Source: Thereva unica
Lineage: Eukaryota > Arthropoda > Insecta > Diptera > Therevidae
DNA length: 64,000 nucleotides
NCBI GenBank assembly: GCA_949987705.1
Contig: OX465282.1
Location: forward strand, 9,164,501-9,228,500
Direction of reading: 5' to 3'
The notes beneath the pieces are model-generated. The model saw only the letters and a program-made list of their open reading frames with translations, did no database searches and was not told the DNA's origin. Each line of letters opens with the position of its first letter. Position 1 is the stretch's first letter. Made by a program: the position numbers and the translations under genes. Of this stretch, positions 1-9,664 are shown in pieces.

Positions 1-718
1 TCTGATGGGTGCTGCTCTCGCGTTGCTTCGGGATGGTGCCCTTTCGCAGATAGGTGGTTTCGCAATTCTGTGATCTCCTCCAGGGAGGTCACTCGGAGAG
101 GTGCATCGGTCTCATTTTTCTTCATCCATATTTTCCCTTCCTTGTGCCAAACAAACTTAATCCCAAATTCGGTGCGAATTTTTCTGGCTTCGTAGAATAT
201 TTTGGCTATTTGTGGAGATAACGATTCGTTTATGAAGATGTTTACATCTGGATTCGAGTCGATTCCGATGTCCTTGCCTTTCAAACGGATTTGTTTAGCT
301 CGCTTTATGATGTCTTCCTTATCTATGCGTCGGAGTAGTTTCACTATTATTTTGTCTTTTGTTTGGAGTCCACCGCTATCTCAGGAACTTGCAGTTGTAG
401 CGCCGCCATGATTTTGCAGAAGATGCCAATGAGAAATTCGTTTTTCATCGGCAGGATTCCTCTGATCGTGATTTCATTATTTCTACCTGCCTCAATTTGT
501 TTGTTTTGGGCCTTTTTCAGCAGCTCCATTTCGCGTCTCAGAAAATGATTTTCTTCACGTAAAATCTTAAGGGTTTCATCATGCCGCTCTGAATCCTTTG
601 CAAGTGTATCCAGTTTTTTCTCCACTGATTTCATAGAGTCCAGCAATTTCTTCTGGTTGGAATTAGAGGTGTTCATCTGTTCACATAGGTTGGCCAGTTG
701 TTTAGAAATGTCTGCCAT
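1..718 (-). pseudogene. LINE ORF1-like protein, coiled coil plus FP-like C-terminal domain, 5' part at window edge
   Basis: Minus-strand reading starts at the ATG at 718, chosen over an upstream GTG because it has a good context (CCACAATGG) and is followed by MADISKQLANL. The first ~80 codons form a heptad-rich coiled coil (KKLDTLAKDSERHDETLKIL). The frame stops at 347. The neighbouring frame from ~356 to the window edge is open and continues the protein: IIVKLLRRIDKEDIIKRAKQ, then IKFVWHKEGKIWMKK. The WHKEGKIW type of motif is characteristic of the FP-like domain of insect LINE ORF1 proteins, thought to bind nucleic acid as part of the retrotransposon RNP. A single indel near 350-370 therefore separates two otherwise well-preserved halves. 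The 3' part and ORF2 would lie left of the window. The domain assignment is from family knowledge; the frameshift is seen directly. Confidence 0.7.
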
Positions 719-2756
719 TGTGGCGGGTTCCACGTGTTTTCACTCAAAGATCACAAATTCTCTATTCAATCCAAGAAATGGTCGAGAGCTTCGGTCACGC
801 GGAGCACACGCCTGTTTATCTTTCACTTTTCAAAGAGTTTACACTAACTTTAGTCACTTTATCGCCGAATTCGAATTGATTTCGAGTTAATACCGAGAGC
901 GCATCAAAAGCGCGTCCGTATCGGTCGGCGTCTCAAAACAAACTCTTCATTTGGAAATTAGAACGGTTTCAGAAAATATTATAACTAAACTAATCATTGT
1001 AAAGGGCTTGCCAGACTTGTCGTTTTGGTAAATTCTGGAAACTTCCGGGTGAGCTTCAATTTCCAGAAAATGTAGGATGTGGAAAACAATTCCATGTTCA
1101 AATAGTGCTAATTTAAGTTTTAAAAAATTCGTGATGTTTGTTAAGAAATTTTTCGGTTTCATTGTTGATTTGTGCGATATCGTGCAGGTACAAAAGTCAC
1201 AAGTCGTTTAAACAAAAAAAAAAAACGTCTGAACCGAATTTTATTAAAATCTCTTCAGATCATAGCCATTATATCTTATCTAATGGTAATTATATTATTA
1301 ATTAATTTCTATCTTTTGAATAAATTGGATTTTAACTGAATGTAGCGAACATTATCCTCAGAGACTTGAGCAGAAAATCTTTCAGAAGTTCAAAAAAAAA
1401 ATATTTTATTATTTTATTCTTAGTCTATAAATAACTAACTCCTTCAAAAGTGTGTATACAGAACCTCAGACAACAAAAACAATCTTAAAATATTCTTTGG
1501 CAAACTTGCATCACTTTTCCAGCTTATTATTCACCATCTGGAATAAACATGAACCATCACCATAAACTTAATTTTTTTTGTGCTATGAAGATTTATGGTA
1601 CATCATCCGGACAGATACATGTTTCTACTTCCTTTCGTATACGTCTCCAAAAACCATCTACGGATCCCCCTACACTGGATAATTTCACATAAAACTCCAT
1701 CATATTTTACCATCTCCAAAATGGCTGTTTTTTGCGCTTTTACATCTCCAATTAATTACATCCAAAATGCATCTTAATTGCTCGATTTCCTTGGAAATTC
1801 ACCAAAAATCCAGAACTCCGCTCTCGCAAAAGAGCATTAATAATAACGAGTTATTTTGAGGCCCGTACACCTCTAAGGTAAACAAATCGTTAAGATGTCA
1901 TCCCGACATAAAAAGAAACTTCAATGCAGTCTGCCGCTCCCACAAAAGACGACGGCTTGTAGTGCAACAAGCCGCAATTAATAACTAACTCGAAAACTAG
2001 TGACCAAAAGACCTGTCCAGACAATAAAAGATGCCCATGCCATTAATTTAAATAATTTATGAATTTGCCTTTGGCGCAGACATGCAGTGCCGAACATAAG
2101 CAGGCGAGCGCGGCCCGGCCTGCCCTCCTCGGAGCCGGGGAAAATACCTGTTCTGTTCTGTTCTGTTCGCCAGAATGGAGTTATTGATTGGAGGCGCGAT
2201 CTGAATGCATGATCGATGTTCGCATATTAAATTAAACTCACCTGAGAGTCGCCTGGGAGCTTTTTTAGTGTGCCTCCGCCGCGAGAGCAGGCCCCATCGC
2301 ATTCCCAGAAATCTCATAAATTATATCCAGTTTTATCGGGGAGATGGGATTTTGACCATTGCCACTACTATAGTGGGAATTGACGAGAGCAGAACTAGAC
2401 TCAGGTGAAGTTTTTATGGAATTTATTTTCTTGTGATTTTGAAAAAAATAATGGCGGGAATTGGAAATGAGGGAATTCTTCCGTTACTATTTTACTTTCA
2501 TTAAGATGCGAGATAAAGGTGATAAGGAAACTTCACAAGAATGCGTTATTACTAGATTCATCCGAAATTATAAAGTGGGTGGCGGCTGATCTTAATCACA
2601 TAAGCACTGATAAGAAGAAATTTTCTCCTTCTTTCTTTGAGGAGGAATCTTTAGAGGCACTGCGACCTGTAACAGGTCACCTGTTTGTTCTATTGTGCCA
2701 ATTGACCATTATTTTCATGCGGTTTGTGCCAAAGGAGCGGTGTGAATAATATGTTA
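719..2756. other. No gene recognised; LINE 5' flank, AT-rich spacer and a short GC-rich patch
   Basis: The stretch 719-940 probably holds the 5'UTR/promoter of the minus-strand LINE, since ORF1 begins at 718, but no 5' end could be fixed. 947-1162 has a 71-codon minus reading frame with no recognisable motif. 1190-2050 is AT-rich without readable coding. 2095-2170 is GC-rich and holds a short TGTTC tandem run (about 2150-2168). I see no supported gene in the rest. Confidence 0.4.
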
Positions 2757-3385
2757 GGAAGGCGGTTAGATCTTGTATTCTTTTCCAAATAAGACAACAT
2801 TAATGTTGAGCCTAGCTCAATTGTCTTGTCGCCTGTCGATAATTATCACCCTCCTCTCCTACTGTGCTATTGTTCTGCTTTTAACAATAAGCTAATCCCA
2901 GAGGAGTCAACCTTTACCTTTAACTTTAAAAAAGCCAACCTCGAAGAACTCTAAACCAAGCTCACTTCGGTTGATTTCAATCTGCTGCTCTCATCTAATG
3001 AGTTGGATGTTGATGTAGCAAGATTTTACTCCGTCCTGTATGAAACCTTCGCATCCTGTGTACCTGTTGAGCCGTTAAAGTCGTCCAGATCATCCTCACC
3101 GTGCTACAGCAATGAGTTGAGACGTACCAAAAACCTGAAGAATAAACTCTGGAAAACCTACCTAAAAAGGAAAGACACTCTGAGTTTCTATGCATTTCTC
3201 AATTGCTATGACCAATTTCATGCCCTCTCCGAAGCCCTCTATAAAGAGTACCTCAGGAACATGGAAGGTAAAGTGTATGGTGATCCCAGAGCATTCTTTC
3301 AATTTATCAACACTAAGAAAAAAGTTGATAACTACCCTTACAACATGCAATACGAGCTCTAATTCATCTGAGATTTGTGACAAGT
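2757..3385 (+). pseudogene. Jockey-like LINE pol fragment: end of endonuclease domain and EN-RT linker
   Basis: Translation begins near 2759 with RLDLVFFSK and, after a stop, SSIVLSPVDNYHPPL. This is the usual end of an APE-type endonuclease domain in jockey-like LINEs. It continues through a 119-codon open stretch (3003-3362) with the linker pattern LWKTYLKRKDTLSFYAFLN, YKEYLRN and ending DPRAFFQFINTKKK. The text continues as SSEICDK at 3365-3385 in a shifted frame and is cut by an inserted element, then resumes at about 4694. In-frame stops (about 2790 and 2953) show it is dead. It belongs with the 4694-4912 and 5905-6771 pieces. Confidence 0.75.
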
Positions 3386-3398
3386 AGTACGTATACAT

Positions 3399-4255
3399 GA
3401 GGAGCGACAGAACAAAACATGATAATTCCATAATGTGCAACTTTTCACAAAAGCTCAAAAACCTGTAAATTCTTTGCCTTTGTAAAATTTAAAAAATTAC
3501 GACTGCCAATAAATAACTAAGGGGAAAAACTAATATACATGTTTTTTTATTTTTATTTTATTTTTATTATTATGTAGTTATTTTTATGTAAAATATGGAA
3601 ATATCATGTTCTAATCCGGTCTGATGAAAATATCATGTTTTGAAAAAATCAGGTTAGGCAAAAACATTTTATGTTCTTGAATTCTTTATTAAATAATTAA
3701 AGTAAGAAGTAATTAGTTAATTACATTGCAATAATTCATAATCAATAAAAAAAAAAAGTCATTGCACCTCACCAGGGGCTCTAATTACATCGATTTGTAG
3801 GTGCATCTTAAAATGCACTAAAAATACACTAAAATTTACCTCACTTTTGCCTCCCACGGCCCCAAAACAGGTCGTAGGAGGCTCCAAGACCCCGCAAAAT
3901 TTTCGCAACGGTACCTACTATTAGTAAAAAATACCAGAAAAATCCCCCTTGCCTCTAAGGGGGCCAGGGAGCTCCCCAAAAGGCTAAAAACAAACAAAAA
4001 TATCATTAGGAATTTTATCATGTTTTGTTCCAATTTGGAATTTTATCATGTTTTGTTCCAAATTGATTCTTTTAAACATGGAAATATCATGATCTGCATC
4101 AAACCTTCTATTTTAGAGGCTAATTACTACAGGAATAAACATGACTTTAACCACACCAATCTAAAGGATGATGTAATTCATGGTATTTTGTCCAATGTCA
4201 CACGTAACTTTTTTTTTAATAAGTGGAATTATCATTTTTTGTTCCGTCGCTCCTC
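3399..4255. mobile_element. Inverted-repeat element B nested in element A (~857 bp, non-autonomous)
   Basis: The left end 3399-3430 and right end 4224-4255 are inverted repeats of 32 bp with two mismatches. They begin GAGGAGCGAC and include a GATAATTCCA core. The flanks share ACAT (or ACATGAG, depending on where the ends are drawn). Interior sequence repeats words related to the ends (ATCATGTTTTGTTCC) several times, including two tandem copies at 4009-4064. There is no transposase. Its position splits the left inverted repeat of element A, so B arrived after A. Confidence 0.65.
4009..4064 (+). repeat. Two tandem 28-bp copies of a subterminal motif within element B
   Basis: GGAATTTTATCATGTTTTGT... 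occurs at 4009 and again at 4037. Variants occur near 3596-3640 and 4079, and it resembles the element's own terminal repeat. Repeated subterminal motifs are commonly transposase-binding sites in DNA transposons. That role is inference here. Confidence 0.6.
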
Positions 4256-4693
4256 ACATGAGAATTCGGAGCCTGCTTCAAGCCAGCTTGGATCCCAGAA
4301 AAAATCCATGTATACCCAGATCGAATCCAAATAGGATCCAACCGATTCGATCCAACATTTGGTGCTGGATCGAATCGAAATTTCGGCGTAGAGACGCGAA
4401 TCCAAAAATCGGGAGACTGACATATTTTTCATTAAACATTAAAAATTGCTGTAAAACATTAAAATAACTACCACAAGCACTTAATAATATTTTTTCGCTT
4501 TTCGGCATTTTTATTTGTCAGAAAGCCCAGAGAAAAACGATAAACTGTAAATTTGTAGGTTATGTTCATTGATTTTCGATTACGTCTGAATCCATTTATA
4601 ATTCGATTATTCGATCCGATGATGTCAAATACGCAGATCCACTTTCAATCTTTCGATCTCTGGATCGTTCGATTTGCTCATGTATACGTGGTA

Positions 4694-4912
4694 AAGTTTG
4701 CACCATTCTTCCTTAAATTTTTCTCGTCCCCCGACTTCCAACCAGATGAACATTTGACAATTTTCGACATATCAATGCAATCCAAACGGCTCAAAACTTT
4801 TCCCTGTCTATTCGAAACATATAAATGAACTTCCACAGGATTTTTCGTCCGGCCCTGATGGAGTTCCTCCTGCTGTTCTAAAATCCTGTGTAGGGGTCCT
4901 ACCACAGACTTA
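4694..4912 (+). pseudogene. Jockey-like LINE pol fragment: linker end and start of RT
   Basis: This continues the 2757-3385 fragment after elements A and B. KFAPFFLKFFSSPDF opens it, and after a frame change near 4815 it reads NELPQDFSSGPDGVPPAVLK followed by SC. GPDG-PP-LK is the conserved entry block of jockey-type reverse transcriptases. Similarity stops abruptly near 4912, and the same LINE group is next seen from about 5905 at the YADD block, so the central RT is deleted or replaced. Confidence 0.7.
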
Positions 4913-5198
4913 AATATCTGTAATACAGATGTTCCGCTTCATACAAAATTTTGTCACCAGAAAATTTTCTAGGGGGATCTGTTAATATTCCCATCGCAAA
5001 GCTTTAGTCTACACATTCCACATAAGCTCTCCGCGCATTTCCCCAAGTTCTCTGTTGATAGACAAAGGAAGAGGCGAAGGGCAGAGTGGCTTCGGAACTT
5101 CATTCCACACGGACGAAATGTACTTTTTCGCCTTCTCCACCCCTCACACACTTTGCCCTATCAGCCAGGCAACAGACGACACAATTTTATGTGAATGG

Positions 5199-5594
5199 CC
5201 AAGGGCTCCTGCGCAGGATGGTTTTTTTAATTTCCATTGCGGCTGGTCATGATTTTGTTTTTTTTCTTGTTTTCAGGCATACGTATGTAAAATTTCTCGG
5301 AAGAAATGAAATATTCTTTTTAGGCAACTTTTCATGTTCAAGGCTATTTCGCTACATTTCAGGTGCGCGGAAAATAATCGATTTGAATTGTATTTGATTA
5401 GCCAAGGGGTCAGGCGCAGTGCACCGCAGGATGGAGTTTTTTTAAATTCCAATTTTTTATATGGGGAACTTTTGAATTGTGGCAGGTCATGATTTTGTTT
5501 TTTTCTTGTTTACAGGCATATATTTCTCCAATGAAATATTCGTATTTCCTGGCCATTGATAGATGTTCCCGGCCGAATATTTCAGGTGCGCGGG
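5199..5594 (+). repeat. Diverged direct duplication, two ~180-bp units
   Basis: Unit 1 (5199-5370) and unit 2 (5402-5594) share, in order: CCAAGGG, GCAGGATGG, a T-run, GGTCATGATTTTGTTTTTTT, CTTGTTT-CAGGCATA, a GAAATATTC block, and TTTCAGGTGCGCGG. They differ by indels. The duplication sits in the gap of the broken LINE (4913-5904). I recognise no coding in it. Confidence 0.6.
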
Positions 5595-5904
5595 ACACGA
5601 TCTGTTATTGGGTGAACTTAATTTATGTACCGGTCGGTGGAAGTCGATCGCTCAGTTTTCGGATGATACATATTCGCATTTTCTTCCGTAAACAAGGATA
5701 AGAATTCAATTACCACATATTGTTTCTTACAAATTTTTAATGTCATAAAAATGCAAAGGGAAAAAGACGACATTTGCATGACGGCTCTGGGCGAAAGTGT
5801 CAGATAAGTAATATTACATTACGTCGCCTTTGGTATATATAACGGAGACACAATCGCACACATATGCAAAACTCGGCTGAGCCGGGCTGGTTAAAAAAAC
5901 TTGA

Positions 5905-6771
5905 CTCAATCTCCGTTACCCAGCTAAGGCACTGTAAAATTCTTATGTACGCTGATGACATCAAACTGTATCGCCACATAAGGAGTAGAGTAGATTGCAA
6001 ACTTCTGCAAGCAGATCTAAACACCTTCTATTCTTGGTGTTCCGACAATAACCTTGTGCTTAATATTAGTAAATGTGAGATCCTGACTTTTTGTAGGAAG
6101 CGTGGTGTTATAACTTATGATTATACTTTCCTTGACCACAACGTCTGCCGTGCTGAATCTGTAATCGATCTTGGGGTTAGGTTAGAAGGTAAGTTGGATT
6201 TCTCCACCCGCATCAATTATATCTCCTCCAAGGGCAATTCAGTCCTGGGATTTATAAAAAGATGGTCCCATAAATTCAACAACCCCCTCATCACTAAACA
6301 CCTGTACGTATCTTTGGTTAGGCCTTTGCTTGACTACGCTTCCCAGGTATGGTATCCTTACTACTCCTCCCAGGTTAGTAGAATCGAATCGATTCAAAGG
6401 AAATTCGTCCGGTTTGCACTCAGCCACCTCCCGTGGGATGACCCACTTGCTCTCCGCCTTATGAGAACAGACTTTAATTGCTCAACTTAAACTCTCTCCA
6501 TAATCGCCGTGAGGTCGCTGACGTTATATTCGTTCATCGGCTGATGAATGACAAGGTGGACTCTGGTTTCTTAAGAAGCCGCACCTCATTTAGAATGAAT
6601 AACTACAACCTGAGAGGTGAACCTCTGTTGCACATTAATTCCTCTAATATCAATTATGGCATGTTCGAACCGGTTAATCGCATGCTTATAAATACTAACA
6701 AATATAGAAGTGTGTTTAGCTTGCTAACTAGTGAAGTTGTCCTTAAAAGGACTCTTCTCAATGTGGCGTGA
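5905..6771 (+). pseudogene. Jockey-like LINE reverse transcriptase, C-terminal half and end
   Basis: The catalytic block reads KILMYADDIKLY (YADD, metal-binding aspartates of RT). It is followed by the thumb-type sequence NNLVLNISKCEILTF, then VIDLGVRLEGKLDF, SVLGFIKRW, and LVRPLLDYASQVWYPYY-RIESIQRKF, all characteristic of the C-terminal region of jockey-like LINE pol. The frame breaks at about 6475 and continues as LHNRREVADVIFVHRLMNDK to a stop at about 6769. The N-terminal half of RT is absent next to it. This and the fragments at 2757 and 4694 probably belong to one copy. The 3'UTR likely runs to about 7060. Confidence 0.85.
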
Positions 6772-7079
6772 CTCTCTGCTTACTCCCTTTTTGTTTTTGC
6801 ACGCTTTTCTGTTTGAAGTTTTTGATCTTATAAGTTGTTTAATATTTTATGTTTGCATGTCTCAGCTGAGCTACGACTGCAGTGGTAAATGTTTCTCAGC
6901 CCTGCTGAGAAGTGCACCTTCTGAGTAAGAAGGGTAACTCTTTTGATATAGCCTAAAATCGGTTTGAGATAAATATACCAAGCCTCACTCCCAATCACGC
7001 TCCTCTGAATCAGGTGTTGGGTAGGACACGATTATAAAATGAATTTGTAAAAGGAGCCTCTTTTTAAATTCTTTTATTT
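6772..7079 (+). other. Probable LINE 3'UTR; no gene
   Basis: This follows the LINE stop directly. There is no coding resemblance, no clear poly(A), and no target duplication that I could pair with the far 5' break. Confidence 0.35.
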
Positions 7080-7915
7080 AACTTACACTGTTTGTCGTCA
7101 AATCTTGGAAGTTAAATTTGACCCACTTCCCGGTTTCGGATAGAGCTGAAATTTTGCATACACGTTTAGTTTGGATGACAATGCAATCTGGCCATTTTGT
7201 AAAAATATCAAGATGGCGGTTCCAAAATGGCGCCCGATTTTTGAAATTGTGCTCCGCGGCCCTCTGACATGGGTATCAAATGAAAGGATATGACAGGTAG
7301 AACACAATAAGCTATGTGGCGTCATTCCAAATTCAAAATGGCGGCCAACACTAAATTGCGGAAAGCTTATAATAGACTAAAAAGTAGAAAATATAACCGA
7401 TCAACTTCCAATTTTGCACACACTCGTAGTTCGGGTGGTTAATGTGTATGAATGATGAGATGAATAGTTGAGTTAAGGGTGAGTTGATAATAAAGAAGCA
7501 ATACACGTTACAAAAAATCACAAACAAACACAGAGATGCTGCTGTCAACTAAATTCAACTACTCAAATACTGAACTCATGTCCGTATGCATAATTTCAAC
7601 TAAACCCAGGTAGCAGAGCTGAGTCGAGTTCAGTCAACCTTAACCCAACTCGACTCCCGTTTACATGTAGTTAGACTTGGGTTCAACTTGAGTTCAACTC
7701 ATCATGTATAAGTACTAAATGCAATCTGACCTTTTTGTAAAAAAATCAAGAAGACGGTTCCGAGATGGCGGCCGTTTTTGCAATTATGTTCCACCGAGCC
7801 CACGACATGGGTATCAAATGAATACAGTAAACTGTGTGACGTAATTTTAAATCTAATAGAATTGCCATCATAAAATGGCGGAATACATATAATAAACTAA
7901 AAAGTAGAAAATAAA
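7080..7915 (+). repeat. Composite repeat R, copy 1: two ~300-bp units, split by an insertion
   Basis: Each unit has, in order, TGCAATCTG, TCAAGATGGCGGTTCC, an AAATGGCG block, GACATGGGTATCAAATGAA, a CGTCAT/CGTAAT block, AAAATGGCGG and ACTAAAAAGTAGAAAATA. Unit 1 covers about 7120-7440 and unit 2 about 7715-7910. The same words occur inverted at 44150-44650. There is no open frame. The class is unknown to me. Confidence 0.75.
7446..7706. mobile_element. Foldback MITE-like insert inside repeat R
   Basis: The ends carry imperfect inverted repeats (ATGATGAGATGAATAGTTGA at left; GAGTTCAACTCATCAT at right) and several internal GAGTT-AACTC words. It interrupts the repeat R unit exactly between the GTTCGGGTG and TGCAATCTG blocks that are contiguous in unit 1. 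There is no coding. The target duplication is not certain. Confidence 0.5.
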
Positions 7916-8175
7916 ATAAATGGTTAAAAAAAATTTTTAAAAAAAATTCTTTTCATTAACTAAAAAATGTACTGAAAAGTAAAAAATAAAAAATATTTTA
8001 AAGAAAGCGTGAAATTTCAATTTTAATGAAAAAGTTAATTAAAAGAATGGCGCATTTTTCATCAAAAAATTTTGTTAGAATTTGAAATTAACAAAGCAAA
8101 AAATTGAGGGTTATTGTAAATCTCACGCGATTTACAGTTATATTTTCAATTTTTGATGAAAAATGCGCTTTGGCT
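7916..8175. repeat. AT-rich tail of repeat R with inverted repeat
   Basis: It contains AAAAGTAAAAAATAAAAAAT and an inverted pair GCGCATTTTTCATCAAAAAA (about 8050) / TTTTTGATGAAAAATGCGC (about 8147-8165). The same AAAGTAAAAAATAAAAAA word abuts the large palindrome of the second copy at about 43945. Confidence 0.6.
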
Positions 8176-8464
8176 AAGCCATCTGCCACGTAAGATCGGC
8201 ATTAAAAATTGGGTCGACTAGTTGTTTCACCATGTTAGACAAGGACCTGTGGCACTAGTCAAGCTAAAAGATTCATTCAAATCGACAAACGTAAGGAGTG
8301 CGAACTTTTAAATTTCAAGAGTGGTAGCTAAAAATAATACTAGACCTCCTGACGGGCCGCTGTTCGCTCAATTACCTTATAAGTAGAACAGGGCTGCTAT
8401 TTGGTTGTAGCTGTCGGTTCTACAGAACAACACCCGAAACTGCGGACCATTTACAGAGTTGGCA

Positions 8465-9315
8465 TAATAGATCAAATAGAATAGGCCGCAGTGGCCGCTA
8501 ACATTCCCCTTTTAAGGAATGAACAGCTTGGCTTTTTGAATGAAACAAATTGGCATATTTTACGTAAAAATCTAGGGCTAAAAACATCTAAAATTCAAAT
8601 CGTGCAGAAATTGAAGCTGGCTGTCCTTCCAAATTGCCACCGTGTTTCGGCTCTTGAAAAGCTTGAAGAAGATCCATTGTTTTTGAGCAAAAATTTTGTT
8701 CAACAATGAGGCACATTTCTGGCTTAGTTGCAGAATTTCCGAATTTGGGCTTATAACCATTTAAAGATGCTCAAGAGCTACCATTACATCCAGACAAAAT
8801 AACAATTTGGTGTGGTTTATAGGCTGGTGGAAGGAAGTGTCTTATCGGACGCAGAGTCGACGACAGAGTTGACGAGAGTCGACGACAGTGTTGACGAGAG
8901 TCGACCAAGTTGACGACATAATCGACCGAGTTGACGACAGAGTCGACCGAGTTGACGAAAGAGTCAGAGAGAGAGAGAGCTGGCTGACTCTTTCGTCAAC
9001 TCGGTCGACTTTGGCGTCAACTCGGTCGACTCTCGTTAACTCTGTCGTCGACTCTGCCTCCGATAAGACACTTCCCTGATGGAATCATCGCTCCATACTT
9101 CTGCAAAAATGAGGCCAGCCGGAAAGTAACTGTGAATAGCGCCTGTTATCGCGTCATGATAACTGACTATTTACTGCTCGACGACATTTGTTTCCAGCAA
9201 TACCGGGCTACTTGCCATACAGTATCGGTTTTATTGCAATGATTTTCTTGCTTTCGACCGGTGAATTGGCCGTTTAGATCATGAGATATCACACCTCTAG
9301 ACTTTTTCTAAATCT
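8465..9315 (+). pseudogene. IS630/mariner-like DDE transposase relic, split by a MITE
   Basis: The N-terminal helix-turn-helix end reads WHILRKNLGLKTSKIQIVQK, then ALEKLEEDPLFLSK. The first catalytic region, seen after a frame change at about 8700, reads NNEAHFWLS. Asn stands where the family has the first Asp (DEAHF). Then come AQELPLHPDKITIWCGL and, beyond the insert, APYFCKNEASRKVTVN, YRVMITDYLLLDDICFQQ and ATCHT (second Asp block degraded). The last block is PVNWPFRS then DITPLDFF, carrying the third catalytic Asp. Several stops and frameshifts make it inactive. A related transposase lies inverted at 53240-53620. Confidence 0.85.
8832..9075. mobile_element. 244-bp foldback MITE inside the transposase, 8-bp target duplication
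   Basis: Inverted ends of about 50 bp (8833-8883 and 9025-9075) begin GGAAGTGTCTTATCGGA. They flank a core built of alternating GAGTTGACGA and GAGTCGAC words and a GA run. The flanks CTGGTGGA (8824-8831) and CTGATGGA (9076-9083) match 7 of 8, and removing the element restores the AGG-IIAPYF reading of the transposase. An 8-bp duplication suggests the hAT group, though the ends are not typical CAG-starting hAT ends. Confidence 0.75.
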
Positions 9316-9414
9316 TAACTGATACCGAGTAATTGAAAATTGGAACTTCAAAATCGACCATGTTAGCCGGAGTTGAGACCAATATTTGAAAGAAATTATC
9401 TTTATAATATAAAT

Positions 9415-9660
9415 CGTCGGTCTAGAACCAGAAGAACGTAACCACCAATTTTGAAATTTTACAGGAGAGCTATTAAAAGGTGAATTTTATGCATTATCGT
9501 TATGTGAAATGGAGATACGATAAAATGGAAACTACTACTATTATAAAATGTTATGGCCGAATTTATATAAAGACGGATAAAGTAACTCTTCTACAACCAG
9601 AAAATTCAAAAAAAGAATTATTTTTTTTTGGACATACGTTGTTCTGGTTCTAGACCGACG
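9415..9660. mobile_element. 246-bp MITE with AAAT target duplication
   Basis: The ends are inverted: CGTCGGTCTAGAACCAGAAG (9415) against CTTGTTCTGG-type sequence ending GGTTCTAGACCGACG (9660), about 26 bp with one mismatch. AAAT flanks both sides (9411-9414 and 9661-9664). The interior is AT-rich and noncoding. Confidence 0.75.
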
Positions 9661-9664
9661 AAAT

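Larger units (their letters stand above)
3386..4693. mobile_element. Inverted-repeat element A inserted in LINE pol (~450 bp without its own insert)
   Basis: Short inverted ends ACGTATACATGAG (3389-3401) and CTCATGTATACGT (4677-4689) lie just inside the LINE break. AAGT occurs on both sides (3382-3385 and 4694-4697), consistent with a 4-bp target duplication. Removing the element joins CDK to FAPFF in the LINE protein. The body outside the nested insert (4262-4676) is AT-rich with repeated GATCGAATC-type words and no coding. It is non-autonomous. The class is unknown, and the exact ends are uncertain by 2-3 bp. Confidence 0.55.

Noticed and set aside
947..1162. 71-codon minus frame
   Set aside because: AT-rich, no motif; lies upstream of the LINE ORF1 and is not needed to explain it.
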